Assembly (NCBI RefSeq): GCF_000017205.1
Contig: NC_009656.1
Span: 3,166,001 to 3,230,000, forward strand
DNA length: 64,000 nucleotides
DNA from: Pseudomonas paraeruginosa PA7
Lineage (GTDB): Bacteria > Pseudomonadota > Gammaproteobacteria > Pseudomonadales > Pseudomonadaceae
Direction: 5' to 3'
Shown here: piece after piece, positions 9,001 through 16,940 of the stretch
Position numbering within the stretch: position 1 is the first letter of the stretch
Layout: every line of letters starts with the position of its first letter
Translations under genes and position numbers: made by a program
Notes under the pieces: generated by a model
The model's input: the letters and a program-made list of their open reading frames with translations, nothing else
Database searches by the model: none
Told to the model about the DNA's origin: nothing

Positions 9001-9084
9001 GGAGAAGCTGAATTCACGCTGAAGCTCGGCCCTCGAATAGGAGCGCGACAAAACAGGGTAGGCGGTACGTTCGAGGGATGCCAT
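6070..9084 (-). CDS. tnpA: Tn3-family transposase TnpA (DDE type)
   Basis: A full-length transposase of 1004 residues, the size expected for the Tn3 family. The N-terminus YPVLSRSYSRAEL is the usual Tn3 start region. The catalytic acidic residues are visible: D about 682 in AADGTQFD, D about 752 in YSDTQGQ, and E about 884 in NKIESYNGF. AGGAG stands seven bases before the start codon. No frameshift or internal stop is present, so the protein should be functional. It would act on the 38-46 bp terminal repeats, the right copy of which ends at 10557. The gene starts about 107 bp inside the IS256-family insertion. Confidence 0.95.
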   Translation of the reverse strand: MASLERTAYPVLSRSYSRAELQREFSFSEEEVTWVKSRSNAAFRLNLAVLFKTFQVLRYFPEIAEVPEPVVDFIRTQIGLRSKVALSPYKWMQLYRHMSAVREKLGVRPFYGSDGQDIASTHAQLMAPLLEQRADIINAIIDELLRQNYELPAYSTLNDLAEAARAEAQEKIFNLVVARAPIKVIYKLRDLLDTDFGRRQSDFNTLKQAPKKPSRKHLEVLIDHLAWLESFGKLDAIFDGIVDTKIRHFAAQAAASDVSELKDCSLPKRYTLMLALIYRMRVRTRDHLAEMFIRRISTIHKRAKEELEQIQARQRQKLEQLAATLDGVVQILVQEPDDQEAGSLIREYLSPDGNMDRLREVCAEVQATGGNNYLPLIWRHFKSHRSLLFRLSHLLQLEPTTQDRSLIQALQLIQDSENLHREWIDEHVDLSFASDRWVKIVRRPTSEGPPTNRRYLEVCVFSYLASELRSGDLCVQGSESFADYRKQLLPWEECLQRLPAYCEKVGLPTTAKEFVASLKSQLEETAQQLDDKFPSCRGDVSINDAGEPVLRRVMARDIPPSAISLQTALMQRMPARHVLDIMANIEHWIQFTRHFGPMSGNEPKLKEPAERYLMTIFAMGCNLGPSQAARHLAGNVTPHMLSYTNRRHLSLEKLDKANRELVELYLQLDLPKLWGDGKAVAADGTQFDFYDDNLLAGYHFRYRKMGAVAYRHVANNYIAVFQHFIPPGIWEAIYVIEGLLKVSLSVEPDTVYSDTQGQSATVFAFTHLLGINLMPRIRNWRDLVMCRPDRGVSYKHINRLFTDTADWHLIETHWQDLMQIALSIQAGKISSPMLLRKLGSYSRRNKLYLAAQTLGSVIRTIFLLNWIGSRELRQEVTANTNKIESYNGFSKWLSFGGDVIAENDPDEQQKRLRYNDMVASSVILQNTVDMMRILQKLAREGWQFTDEDVSFLSPYLTSNVKRFGEFNLKLNRPPEPWIKDSVFQQAAGSLRVNSTSKAAAEEAI

Positions 9085-9182
9085 GTGTCACTCCTTTCCT
9101 TGAACCAGACGGAAAAGATAGACCATGAGGTGCAAGCCAGCGCTTGCCGGATAGAAAGCCTTTCAGAGCAATGGCTTACATT

Positions 9183-9191
9183 CCAAATGAA
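9183..9191. repeat. Left 9-bp target duplication of the IS256-family element
   Basis: CCAAATGAA occurs here directly before the insertion sequence and again directly after it at 10519-10527. An 8-9 bp duplication is normal for IS256-family transposition. The perfect copy shows the insertion is recent and has not been rearranged. Confidence 0.85.
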
Positions 9192-9192
9192 G

Positions 9193-9217
9193 AGGGTGTG
9201 CAGAATTTTGTGTAACC
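9193..9217 (+). repeat. Left inverted repeat of the IS256-family element
   Basis: A 25-bp sequence beginning AGGGTGTGC and ending TTTTGTGTAACC. It pairs with the right end at 10494-10518 with three mismatches, at positions 8, 10 and 11. Confidence 0.85.
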
Positions 9218-9227
9218 GGGGTTAGGG

Positions 9228-10454
9228 TTACTGCTGCGGCAGGCGGTCTTCGTAGCTGATCGTAAAGCGAGTCAGCGCCGCCTTCCAGTCACGGATCGGC
9301 ATCGTCCATTTCTTGCTGATGTTGCGTAGCGCCAGGTAGAAGAGTTTCAGCAGCGCCTCGTCACTGGGGAACGAGCCGCGGTTCTTGGTAATCTTGCGCA
9401 GGCTCATGTTCACCGATTCGATGGCGTTGGTGGTGTAGATCACCTTTCGGATCTCCGGCGGGAAGTCGAAGAACGGCGTGATCCTGGCCCAGTTGCGTCG
9501 CCAGGACTGGCCAATCGGCAGGTAGTCGTCATCCCACTTGGCCTCGAATTCACCGAGGCGCAGTTCGGCCTCGTCAGCGGTGCTGGACTGGTAAATCCGC
9601 TTCAGGTCGGCGGCGACCTCCGCCCGCCGCTTCCAGGACACGTAGTTCAGGCTGTGCCTGACCATGTGCACGATGCACAGCTGCACGCTGGTGCGCGGGA
9701 ACACCGCCTCGATGGCCTCGGGGAAGCCCTTCAAGCCATCCACGCAGGCGACGAAGATGTCCTGAACGCCACGGTTGCGCAGTTCGGTCACCACCTGCAA
9801 CCAGAACTTGGCGCCCTCGTTCTGGGCGATCCACAGGCCGAGGATTTCCTTCTCGCCGGCCAGGTTGATACCCAGCGCCAGATAGACCGCCTTCACCCGC
9901 ACGGCGCCCTCGCGCACCTTGCTGTGGATGCAGTCGAGGTAGACGATGGGATACACCGTATCGAGCGGGCGCGACTGCCAGGCCTTGACCTCATCGGCCA
10001 CCGCGTCGGTCACCGAGGAGATCAGGCTGGGTGACACCTCGGCACCGTACATTTCCTGCAAGTGCGCCTGGATCTCGCGCACCGTCATGCCGCGGGCATA
10101 CAGCGAAAGGATCTTGTCGTCGAAGCCCGTCCAGCGGGTCTGGTGCTTCTCGATGATCTGCGGATCGAAGGTGCCATGCCGGTCGCGCGGTACCTCGATG
10201 GGCAGTTCACCGAACTCGCCCTTGAGTTTCTTCTTGCTGAAACCGTTGCGGGTGTTGCCCATCCAATTGCTGACAGGCTGATGCTTGTTGTGGCCCAGGT
10301 GGTGGGTCAGCTCGGCATCCAGCGCACGCTCGACCAACTTCTTGGTCAGTTGCTTGAGGATGCCGTCGGTACCGATCAAGTCTTCAGGCTTCTGATAATT
10401 GGCCAGAAGCTGATCCAGCAGTTCGTCGGTAATGGTGTGGGGCGTCTTGTTCAT
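9228..10454 (-). CDS. IS256-family (mutator-type) transposase
   Basis: A complete 408-residue transposase. The DDE catalytic residues are visible at D174 in YLDCIHSKV, D239 in VACVDGLKG and E346 in NAIESVNMSLR, the last being the hallmark of the mutator/IS256 group. The N-terminal part, with TDGILKQLTKKLVERALDAE, is the usual DNA-binding region. The gene fills almost all of the element and looks intact. Its GC-rich composition fits a Pseudomonas-adapted element. Confidence 0.97.
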   Translation of the reverse strand: MNKTPHTITDELLDQLLANYQKPEDLIGTDGILKQLTKKLVERALDAELTHHLGHNKHQPVSNWMGNTRNGFSKKKLKGEFGELPIEVPRDRHGTFDPQIIEKHQTRWTGFDDKILSLYARGMTVREIQAHLQEMYGAEVSPSLISSVTDAVADEVKAWQSRPLDTVYPIVYLDCIHSKVREGAVRVKAVYLALGINLAGEKEILGLWIAQNEGAKFWLQVVTELRNRGVQDIFVACVDGLKGFPEAIEAVFPRTSVQLCIVHMVRHSLNYVSWKRRAEVAADLKRIYQSSTADEAELRLGEFEAKWDDDYLPIGQSWRRNWARITPFFDFPPEIRKVIYTTNAIESVNMSLRKITKNRGSFPSDEALLKLFYLALRNISKKWTMPIRDWKAALTRFTISYEDRLPQQ

Positions 10455-10493
10455 GGTGTCTCCAGTTCTCAGCGACAGTGTCGCTCATGAGCC

Positions 10494-10518
10494 GGTTACA
10501 CAAAATTTCGGACACCCT
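10494..10518 (-). repeat. Right inverted repeat of the IS256-family element
   Basis: The 25 bp ending in GACACCCT are the inverted counterpart of 9193-9217, with 22 of 25 identical positions. The target duplication CCAAATGAA follows immediately. Confidence 0.85.
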
Positions 10519-10557
10519 CCAAATGAATGAATTTTCCCCTTATCTCGGCATGACCCC
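10519..10557 (-). repeat. Outer part of the Tn3-family right terminal repeat
   Basis: Read on the minus strand from 10557, the DNA begins GGGGTCATGCCGAGATAA and continues AT-rich up to the IS256 insertion. GGGG ends are typical of Tn3-family terminal repeats, and this one resembles my memory of Tn4652. The bases at 10519-10527 are also the right target duplication of the inserted IS. The continuation of the transposon end resumes at 9182 and reads leftward. The TAA within the repeat (10540-10542) ends the neighbouring NTPase gene. Confidence 0.75.
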
Positions 10558-13071
10558 GTCCTCGTCCGTAGATGGCGCCGGGTCCGAGTCCAACCGTGGG
10601 CCACTCGAGTCAACGCGTACATGACCAATTGCCTCGACCACTTGACCTAATGGACGAAATCGCCAAGCCACTGAAGCCCATGCATCCAGCACCGCGTCAC
10701 CAGCCGCAGTGACACCCTCAACACCAGCTAGCACGTCAACGGGTTCCGCGGCGTCAAAAAGCTTTGCCGCGAATGCCGCGCTGCCCTCTTGTGACAATCT
10801 CCCAGACCATTGCAATGCAACCAGATCGCTCACCATTAACTCACTACCAGCCATTAGTAATGAGCCTCGGATTGTCTCGTCAGCCAAGCGGAGCTGAAGG
10901 TCGGTGAGAGCGACACTTTCTAGAGCTTCGTCCCTCTCTGCCAGTTCCTTGTGGACGAGTAGTAGGCCGGCAAGAGCGACTACATCGCGCTCGCCGGCGG
11001 CCGCTCCAAGACTACGGTGTATGTCCTCACGAATATCCGCCAGTGGCCGCCCCGCGAAGTATTGCTCGCGGAACCATGTTTGTTGCGCACGCTCAAGCAG
11101 AACCCTTTTTTCGCCGGCGTGCTCTAGGTGATAGAGGCACTCCCAGCGCAGCTCCGGTGGGGAGGTTGGCTCTCCAGCTATAGCGGCCAAGCGTTGGTGA
11201 AAACGTACCGCCTTAGCCGGATCACGGCGGCCAAATACGTCTACTTCGGTCCGCTGAATTACGAACTGCCGAAAGCTGTTGTGGAAGAACGCCCACCGTT
11301 CTGAGGTGATTTGACGGAAAAGGTAGAAGGCACTGCCCGCAAATCGCTCTACCGCTGAGTCGAGGGCGAGCATCTTGATCGTCGACAGCTCAATCGTTCC
11401 TTTGACCCGGGATATGAGCCCCAGCAGCTCTCGTACCTCGCCGTCATGCTTGAGTTGCTCCCAATACGCTGCGTACTCGGCGTCCGTGTCACCGCCGAAG
11501 TCCTGCATCTCGTTCAAAAGCCCGGCTGCAGCTGTTGAATTCTCGGCGGTAGCCAAGCGCTTCACCAGGTATGCCAAGGAGAGTGGGTGGCCAGCACAAC
11601 GGCGGTACACGTCATCTTCGTCCTCTCGGCTGAGGACAACGTTGGGTATTGCGGTTCGCACAATGTGACGGACATTCGCGCGTGAGAGCGGGTCCATGGC
11701 GATAGTTCGCGAAGGTTCGTCGAGGTGCGCGCGAATCGGGCGAAGTGCGGGCGATGGTCCCCCCAGCCCCACTGGCTGCGTTCCCAAAACGATCAAGACG
11801 CCATCCGGAATGGCGGCAGGGGACGGCAACTCCTCAATCAGGGAACGCTCAGGACTCTGCTCCCGTTCGATGTGATCAAGACCGTCGATCAAGATGATCG
11901 TCCGTACCCCAGACTGGCGAGATTCCTCTCCTAGCTCGCCGAGGAGCGTGCCCAATCGCTCGCGCTGGGCATGCAGCGTATCCGGTATGGCAGAGAAGCG
12001 GTTGGCACGCCCTACGCCGAGACCCGACAACGATAGGCATAAGTCATGAAGAAATGCCGCGGCTTCACCGCGCCCGGTGCGAGGATCATCCCTAACGAAT
12101 GCGTAGTAGCGGACGAGTCGGATACCTTCCCGATAGCGGAGAGTTTGGGTCAGCGTTGTCGACTTGCCGGACCCCGGCGGTCCCACCAATGCCAGATAGC
12201 CCCGCCGAAACTGCGCAACCGCTTTGTCCAGAGCTGCGACCGTTTCCTGGATCGGCTGATAAAGCTGCTCGTCTACCGGGAACTCATGTTTGAATCGAAG
12301 CGCAAAGCGATCGCTCCATCCCAGTCCGTGGAGAATGTCCTCAGGACGAAGCTCCACCGGTCCCGAAGTACTTGAGACGCGCTGCATAAAGAAATGCGCC
12401 AAGGCATCAACGTCTTCGGCGCGGCGAACTTCTTGCGACGTAGTTGCGTGTGGCAGCACAAATCCGAGGTCAAGCTCACAGTCTGCAATGAAGATCGTAA
12501 GCTCATCGTGAGGCAGTCCCGTGGCTGCCGCGATCGCGTCAATCTTTGTTGACCAGGCAGCGTAAATGGGATCATTGACGTCGAACCAATGCGCGCGTGC
12601 AGGGAAGGCATTCCTCAGAAAGGACTGCAAGTGGGAAGGTTGCCCATCTATACGACCATCCTTCATATCGCGCGCCGACGGGCTGTCATGCATAAGATAG
12701 TGTGCATGTATCCGTCGCATTGGATGTGCTGCTCGCAACCGGCGCCACCCGTCTGCCATTAGCTCGAAAGGGGCAGGGTAGGGCTTGTTTGAAACCGTGG
12801 TTGCAGTCACCAGCTCATTGAACTTGACCTCGTTCTGATACTCAGACCACTTGATCTGATAGGCATCTAGACGACCTGGGCGAGCAATCATGACGTCATC
12901 GAGGCGTCCTGCGTCTGGATCGACGAGGCGAACCCACTCCAACTCGCCTTGCTGAAGCGCCTCATATGCGAGTGCCGCTGCAACTCTGTACTGCGCCGAT
13001 AGATTGCGAATAGCCCGGCGTTCGCCATCAGCAGGGGGTTTGGGTTGGGGGGGGGTGGTCCGAGTGGTCAT
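10540..13071 (-). pseudogene. Nuclease-STAND NTPase, Avs/Cap4-like, 3' end cut by transposon
   Basis: An 843-residue protein with two recognisable modules. Residues about 22-120 look like a PD-(D/E)xK nuclease of the DUF4297/Cap4 or Mrr type, with D58-D59 in RLDDVMI and Q72-I-K74 in AYQIKW. Residues about 280-500 are a P-loop NTPase with Walker A GPPGSGKST at 297-305 and Walker B IILIDGLDHIE around D396-D399. This layout occurs in Avs-type STAND proteins that sense phage components and cut DNA. The last five codons (GVMPR and stop) come from the Tn3 terminal repeat, so the original C-terminus, normally the sensor region, has been replaced. The loss may be small or large; the missing part is not in the window. 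It might still be expressed. The defence role is inference from domains. Confidence 0.6.
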
Positions 13072-13425
13072 GGCAATCCCTTGGTCAATTCCTCAAAGCT
13101 GAAACTAACGTGCATCCAACAGCAGGCTCAGTTCCTTAAGCAAGAGCAAATGGAAATTCGGGCCAGTCCACGTAATTCCATGGCTCAAACAACGAGTCTC
13201 GGCACATGCCATTAGGAGTTTTCGCGTATCTGGCGGTGGCAATTGTAATCAGGAGGAGGGGACTCACACAGGAGAGTGATGGCAAAATCAATCCTAGTCT
13301 GTTTGACGGCGATGGAGTACTCGCCACAGATGCTGCACGACGTTAGGAGCCCTCCGGCTTCAATACCCTAATAACCGGAGTCCTGATTTCACGATGCGGT
13401 GGGCATCAAGCCGGCAGAGGCCAGG
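13072..13425. other. Noncoding stretch upstream of the NTPase gene
   Basis: About 350 bp with no convincing gene on either strand. The part next to 13425 vaguely resembles the DNA just left of the intact tnpC gene (TGCTCAGGC and nearby bases). This suggests it is a decayed transposon flank. No terminal repeat was found. Confidence 0.5.
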
Positions 13426-13698
13426 TTATTGCTCATGCTCAGGCACGAGATTGACCAGCGGCTTGACGCATGTCTGTGCAAAGCGAACCCAGGCGGCCAG
13501 TGCCTCTAGGTTCAACTGCAATGACTCAGCTACTGCCCAGATGCAGGCGTTTTCAGTGGGTACTGTCGGTGGGGCACCCTCGACCAGGGGCCAGGCATCC
13601 AGACTGTCCACCAGGTCCAAGAGCCGGGACGTGTCGTAGCCGTCCCGAACCTGCTCCAGTGCGGTTGCATCCACCTCGCCTGAGTCATTGCGGGGCAT
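13426..13698 (-). pseudogene. Decayed second copy of a tnpC-like gene
   Basis: The 90-residue frame aligns with the TnpC-like protein at 5711-6073 from GEVD onward. Shared features are a DTSQLLRLVE / DTSRLLDLVD segment, the nearly identical PTENACIWA core, LEALA and the EPEH / VPEHE end. The N-terminal portion is lost (a stop lies five codons upstream in frame) and about 24 residues are missing in the middle. No transposase gene accompanies it. It is the scar of a second, diverged Tn4652-like element on the far side of the NTPase gene. Confidence 0.65.
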
Positions 13699-14502
13699 GC
13701 GATGTCTTATCTAGCCGTCCCGGGTCCTGGGACTTAGGACAGACCAGGGCATGTAATCCGTGACGATGCAAGGGGGGGGAAATCTCGGGAGACCGCTCTG
13801 GGATTACACGCGAGCTTGATCGGGTTACATCGACCGGTGTCGAGGACGTCGCCCAGGAGACCTTGAGGGTGTTGTCGCAACCGCTGTGTCGATCACCTCT
13901 ATTATGGGACTCAGGCAGCCCTGCCTGTGAGGCGAGGAGTATGTCCAATCTAATTGCAGGAATATCTGTAGGCTTCACAAGAGGAAGCCTCTCCAAGTGT
14001 CTGAACCAAAGGAATTCCTATCGTTAATGTGAAAATTCCAGCCATTTAGTTAAACCGACAGCTAGATCGAGACATTACTATTTGGCCGTAACATCCTGGA
14101 TTCGCATAATGTATATTATGTTAAATTAAATATGACCTAGGTGGAACTCACATCCTTTGCGATTGAGCTTTCGGCTCGAATCTCGCCCTCTTGCCCGACA
14201 CTGATAGTTAATAACCCGGCGCCGTTGTCGCCGGGTTCCTCGACATCGCTCGCAAGGATGTTTCGTTCTCGCGCTCCGACGACAACCTCCGGCCCAGGTT
14301 GGCCAGGAGGTCCTCGCCCTCGAACATTTCTTCCCACCATGCGTATGCGTCGCGTGTCTGTGAGCTGGCCTGAACCTGTGTCCGAAAAACAGCAGGTGCC
14401 TGAGGCTGGATGGTCAAACGTCGCATCTCTGGCGATTGTCGCCGTTTTCACAGATCGTCCACCCCGTGATGAGTGGCCGGCGACCGAGTCCCTGCATGCC
14501 CG
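13699..14502. other. Noncoding border between the accessory region and LysR gene
   Basis: About 800 bp with no gene I can support. Composition alternates: 13700-13960 is GC-rich, about 14020-14140 is AT-rich with ATATTATGTTAAATTAAAT, and the rest is GC-rich. A short plus-strand frame near 13830 reads EDVAQETLRVL, which resembles ECF sigma-factor region 2, but it is too short to call. It probably consists of fragments left by island exchange. Confidence 0.45.
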
Positions 14503-15423
14503 CTACCCGCCGCCTATGGTCGTTCCCCTGGGCCTGGTGTAACGCAGCGCATCCACGACCAGGCTGAAAGCCGGCGATGGTTGCCGACGGTTCGGGTAGT
14601 ACAGGTAGTAGCCAGGGAACAGTGGGCACCAGTTTTCCAGCACTCGCAGCAACCGGCCCTCCTCGATATGCGGAGCGAATTCCTCTTCGGGGAGCCAGGC
14701 GATTCCCAGCCCCGCCAGCGCGGCATCCACGATATTCGGCGAGGTGTTGAAAATGAGCTGTCCATCGACACGGACGTTCACGTGTCGATCTTTCCGCTGA
14801 AAGTCCCAGGCATACAGGCCGCCGCCGGACTGCATGCGCATGTTGATGCAGTTGTGGTCGACCAGATCGCGAGGATTCCTGGGCTTCGGATGTGCCGCAA
14901 AGTAGGCCGGGGCCGCGACGACCGCCATGCGCACTGGCGGCCCAATCGGCACGGCGATCATGTCCTTGTCTATGGTGTCGCCCAGGCGTACGCCGGCATC
15001 GAACCGGTCGGCCACGATGTCCCGAAAGGCATAGTTGATGTCGAACTCCACCTTGATGTCTGGATATTCCAGCAGCAACGGGGTGAGCCTGGGTAGCAAC
15101 AGGGTTCGCTGGATGTGATCGCCACAGGTAATGCGAACCGTGCCACTTGGTTTGTCGCGCAGCGCCGACAACTCGTCCAGTTCCGCCTCGATCTCGTCGA
15201 AGCGATTGCCGATGGCATTCAACAGGCGCTCCCCTGCCGCCGTGGGCGAAACGCTGCGCGTGGTGCGGGTGAGCAAGCGGATCTGCAGGCGCGCCTCCAG
15301 GCCGCTTATCGACTGGCTCAATGCCGACTGCGTCACGCCCAGCTGGGCGGCGGCACGGGTGAAGGTGCCCTCGCGGGCGACGGCAACGAAGGACAGGAGG
15401 TCGTTGAGGTTACGTTTGATCAT
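14503..15423 (-). CDS. LysR-family transcriptional regulator
   Basis: A regulator of about 306 residues. The N-terminal winged helix-turn-helix is seen in FVAVAREGTFTRAAAQLGVTQSALSQ (shown in part: GTFTRAAAQLGVTQSAL), followed by the periplasmic-binding-like effector domain. The start at 15423 (MIKRNLND) is preferred over one five codons upstream because GGAAGA lies at a proper distance before it. It is divergent from the MFS gene at 15639, which it probably controls together with the hydrolase gene behind it. The AT-rich intergenic DNA around 15440-15490 (TTAATTAGTAGAG, TATATACCC) is the likely operator area. GC content is normal for the chromosome, unlike the islands to its left. Confidence 0.9.
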   Translation of the reverse strand: MIKRNLNDLLSFVAVAREGTFTRAAAQLGVTQSALSQSISGLEARLQIRLLTRTTRSVSPTAAGERLLNAIGNRFDEIEAELDELSALRDKPSGTVRITCGDHIQRTLLLPRLTPLLLEYPDIKVEFDINYAFRDIVADRFDAGVRLGDTIDKDMIAVPIGPPVRMAVVAAPAYFAAHPKPRNPRDLVDHNCINMRMQSGGGLYAWDFQRKDRHVNVRVDGQLIFNTSPNIVDAALAGLGIAWLPEEEFAPHIEEGRLLRVLENWCPLFPGYYLYYPNRRQPSPAFSLVVDALRYTRPRGTTIGGG

Positions 15424-15638
15424 GGCCAATTCTTCCACGGACCATTAATTAGTAGAGCTTATATACCCATTAAGAATTGTTTAGCTAGTAACAGGCCGCC
15501 GCATACCCGAATATTCATTTGCAGCAATCATCTCCGCCTACCGCACCCTGACTTCCCTTCCCTGCCGACTCAGCCCAGGCGTTTGTCACCAGCGGAGCCG
15601 ATCTCTTCTTTTCACTCTTTGGATAAGCCAGTTTTTTC

Positions 15639-16847
15639 ATGACAACCCGCGCACTCGATACCGCCAACGAAAACCCTGAACAATCGGGCTCCTGGAGTGG
15701 CGTCCTGGCCATTGCGGTTTGCGCCTTCGCACTGGTCGCGTCGGAGTTCCTGCCGGTCAGCCTGCTGACTCCCATCGCCAACGACCTGGGAACTACCGAG
15801 GGCATGGCAGGCCAGGGCATCGCCATCTCCGGCGCCTTCGCCGTTTTAACCAGCCTGTTCATTTCATCCGTTGCCGGCAGCCTGAACCGCAAGACGCTGT
15901 TGCTGGGACTGACGGCGGCAATGGGCATGTCCGGCGCAATCGTCGCGCTCGCGCCAAACTATTTCGTCTACATGCTGGGCCGGGCGCTGATCGGCATAGT
16001 GATCGGCGGCTTCTGGTCGATGTCGGCAGCCACGGCCATGCGCCTGGTGCCTGCCAACGACGTGCCGCGAGCCCTGGCCCTCGTCAATGGCGGCAACGCT
16101 CTGGCGACAGTGGTGGCCGCGCCGCTGGGCGCCTGGCTAGGCACCCTCATCGGCTGGCGAGGGGCTTTTCTCTGCCTTGTGCCGGTAGCCCTGGTGGCAC
16201 TGGCCTGGCAATGGACCACCCTGCCCTCCATGCGGGCCGGCGCGCGTGCTCCCGGCCCGGGCAATGTGTTCACGGTATTCGCTCTGCTCAAGCGTCCCGG
16301 TGTGATGCTCGGCATGCTCGCCAGCAGCCTGTTCTTCATGGGCCAGTTTTCCCTGTTCACCTATGTGCGACCATTCCTGGAGACGGTCACCGGCGTACAT
16401 GGCGCGCATGTTTCGCTGGTACTGCTGGTGATCGGTGCAGCGGGCTTTATCGGCACCCTGCTGATCGACCGGGTTCTGCAACGGCGCTTCTTCCAGACAC
16501 TGGTCGCCATCCCGTTGCTGATGGCCCTGATCGCCCTGGTACTGACGGTCCTTGGCGGCTGGCCCGCCATCGTTGTCGTCCTGCTCGGATTGTGGGGACT
16601 GACCGGTACCTCGGCCCCCGTCGGTTGGTGGGCCTGGATCGCCAGGGTGTTCCCAGAGGACGCCGAAGCCGGTGGCGGCCTGTTCGTCGCCGTGGTGCAA
16701 CTCTCCATTGCCCTGGGCTCCACATTGGGTGGTCTGCTGTTCGATCGCACTGGCTATCAGGCGACCTTCTTCGCCAGCGCCGCGTTGCTGCTGATCGCAG
16801 CCTTCCTGACCATCCTCACCGCACGCTCGAAAGCCCCGGCCGGCTAG
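15639..16847 (+). CDS. MFS efflux transporter, AraJ/NepI type (DHA1)
   Basis: A 402-residue inner-membrane protein with about 12 hydrophobic helices. The segment with VPRALALVNGGNALATVVAAPLG near residues 140-160 resembles AraJ and the purine-nucleoside efflux pump NepI. SAATAMRLVP in the preceding loop supports the DHA1 group of drug or metabolite exporters. It is divergently transcribed from the LysR gene and followed 93 bp later by a lipoprotein hydrolase on the same strand, so the three probably form one regulated unit. The substrate cannot be read from the sequence. Confidence 0.85.
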   Translation: MTTRALDTANENPEQSGSWSGVLAIAVCAFALVASEFLPVSLLTPIANDLGTTEGMAGQGIAISGAFAVLTSLFISSVAGSLNRKTLLLGLTAAMGMSGAIVALAPNYFVYMLGRALIGIVIGGFWSMSAATAMRLVPANDVPRALALVNGGNALATVVAAPLGAWLGTLIGWRGAFLCLVPVALVALAWQWTTLPSMRAGARAPGPGNVFTVFALLKRPGVMLGMLASSLFFMGQFSLFTYVRPFLETVTGVHGAHVSLVLLVIGAAGFIGTLLIDRVLQRRFFQTLVAIPLLMALIALVLTVLGGWPAIVVVLLGLWGLTGTSAPVGWWAWIARVFPEDAEAGGGLFVAVVQLSIALGSTLGGLLFDRTGYQATFFASAALLLIAAFLTILTARSKAPAG

Positions 16848-16940
16848 ACCCCGGGAACGCCCGGACGCGACTTGCCTCGCGCCGCAGGCCAGGTCGTCGA
16901 GCCGAATCCCACCACGTCGATCTGATCGATGGAGAACGCC

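Larger units (their letters stand above)
9192..10518 (-). mobile_element. IS256-family insertion sequence
   Basis: The element is about 1.33 kb with one transposase gene and 25-bp imperfect terminal inverted repeats at 9193-9217 and 10494-10518. The repeats match at 22 of 25 positions and both start AGGGTGT. It is flanked by a 9-bp direct duplication. It has landed about 39 bp inside the outer end of the Tn3-family transposon, so it either abuts or splits that terminal repeat. The left border may be 9192 or 9193. Confidence 0.9.
5711..10557. mobile_element. Tn4652-like Tn3-family transposon, tnpA end
   Basis: This is the visible transposition module: tnpA and tnpC read leftward, and the terminal repeat ends at 10557 with GGGGTCATGCCGAGATAA read on the minus strand. 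Gene order, the 1004-residue transposase and a TnpC-like gene overlapping its end match the Tn4652/Tn5041 branch of the Tn3 family. I could not find a matching left repeat anywhere from 1 to 5710, so the other end is probably beyond the window or deleted. If it is beyond the window, tcmP and the AT-rich operon are cargo. An IS256-family element interrupts the right end. Confidence 0.75.

Noticed and set aside
13758-13910. Short plus-strand frame with EDVAQETLRVL resembling ECF sigma region 2.
   Set aside because: Only about ten residues fit and there is no start, region 4 or neighbouring anti-sigma gene; chance resemblance cannot be excluded.
14137-14542. Overlapping open frames of about 100-130 codons on both strands before the LysR gene.
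   Set aside because: No recognisable domain, no convincing ribosome-binding site and conflicting frames; probably gene debris.
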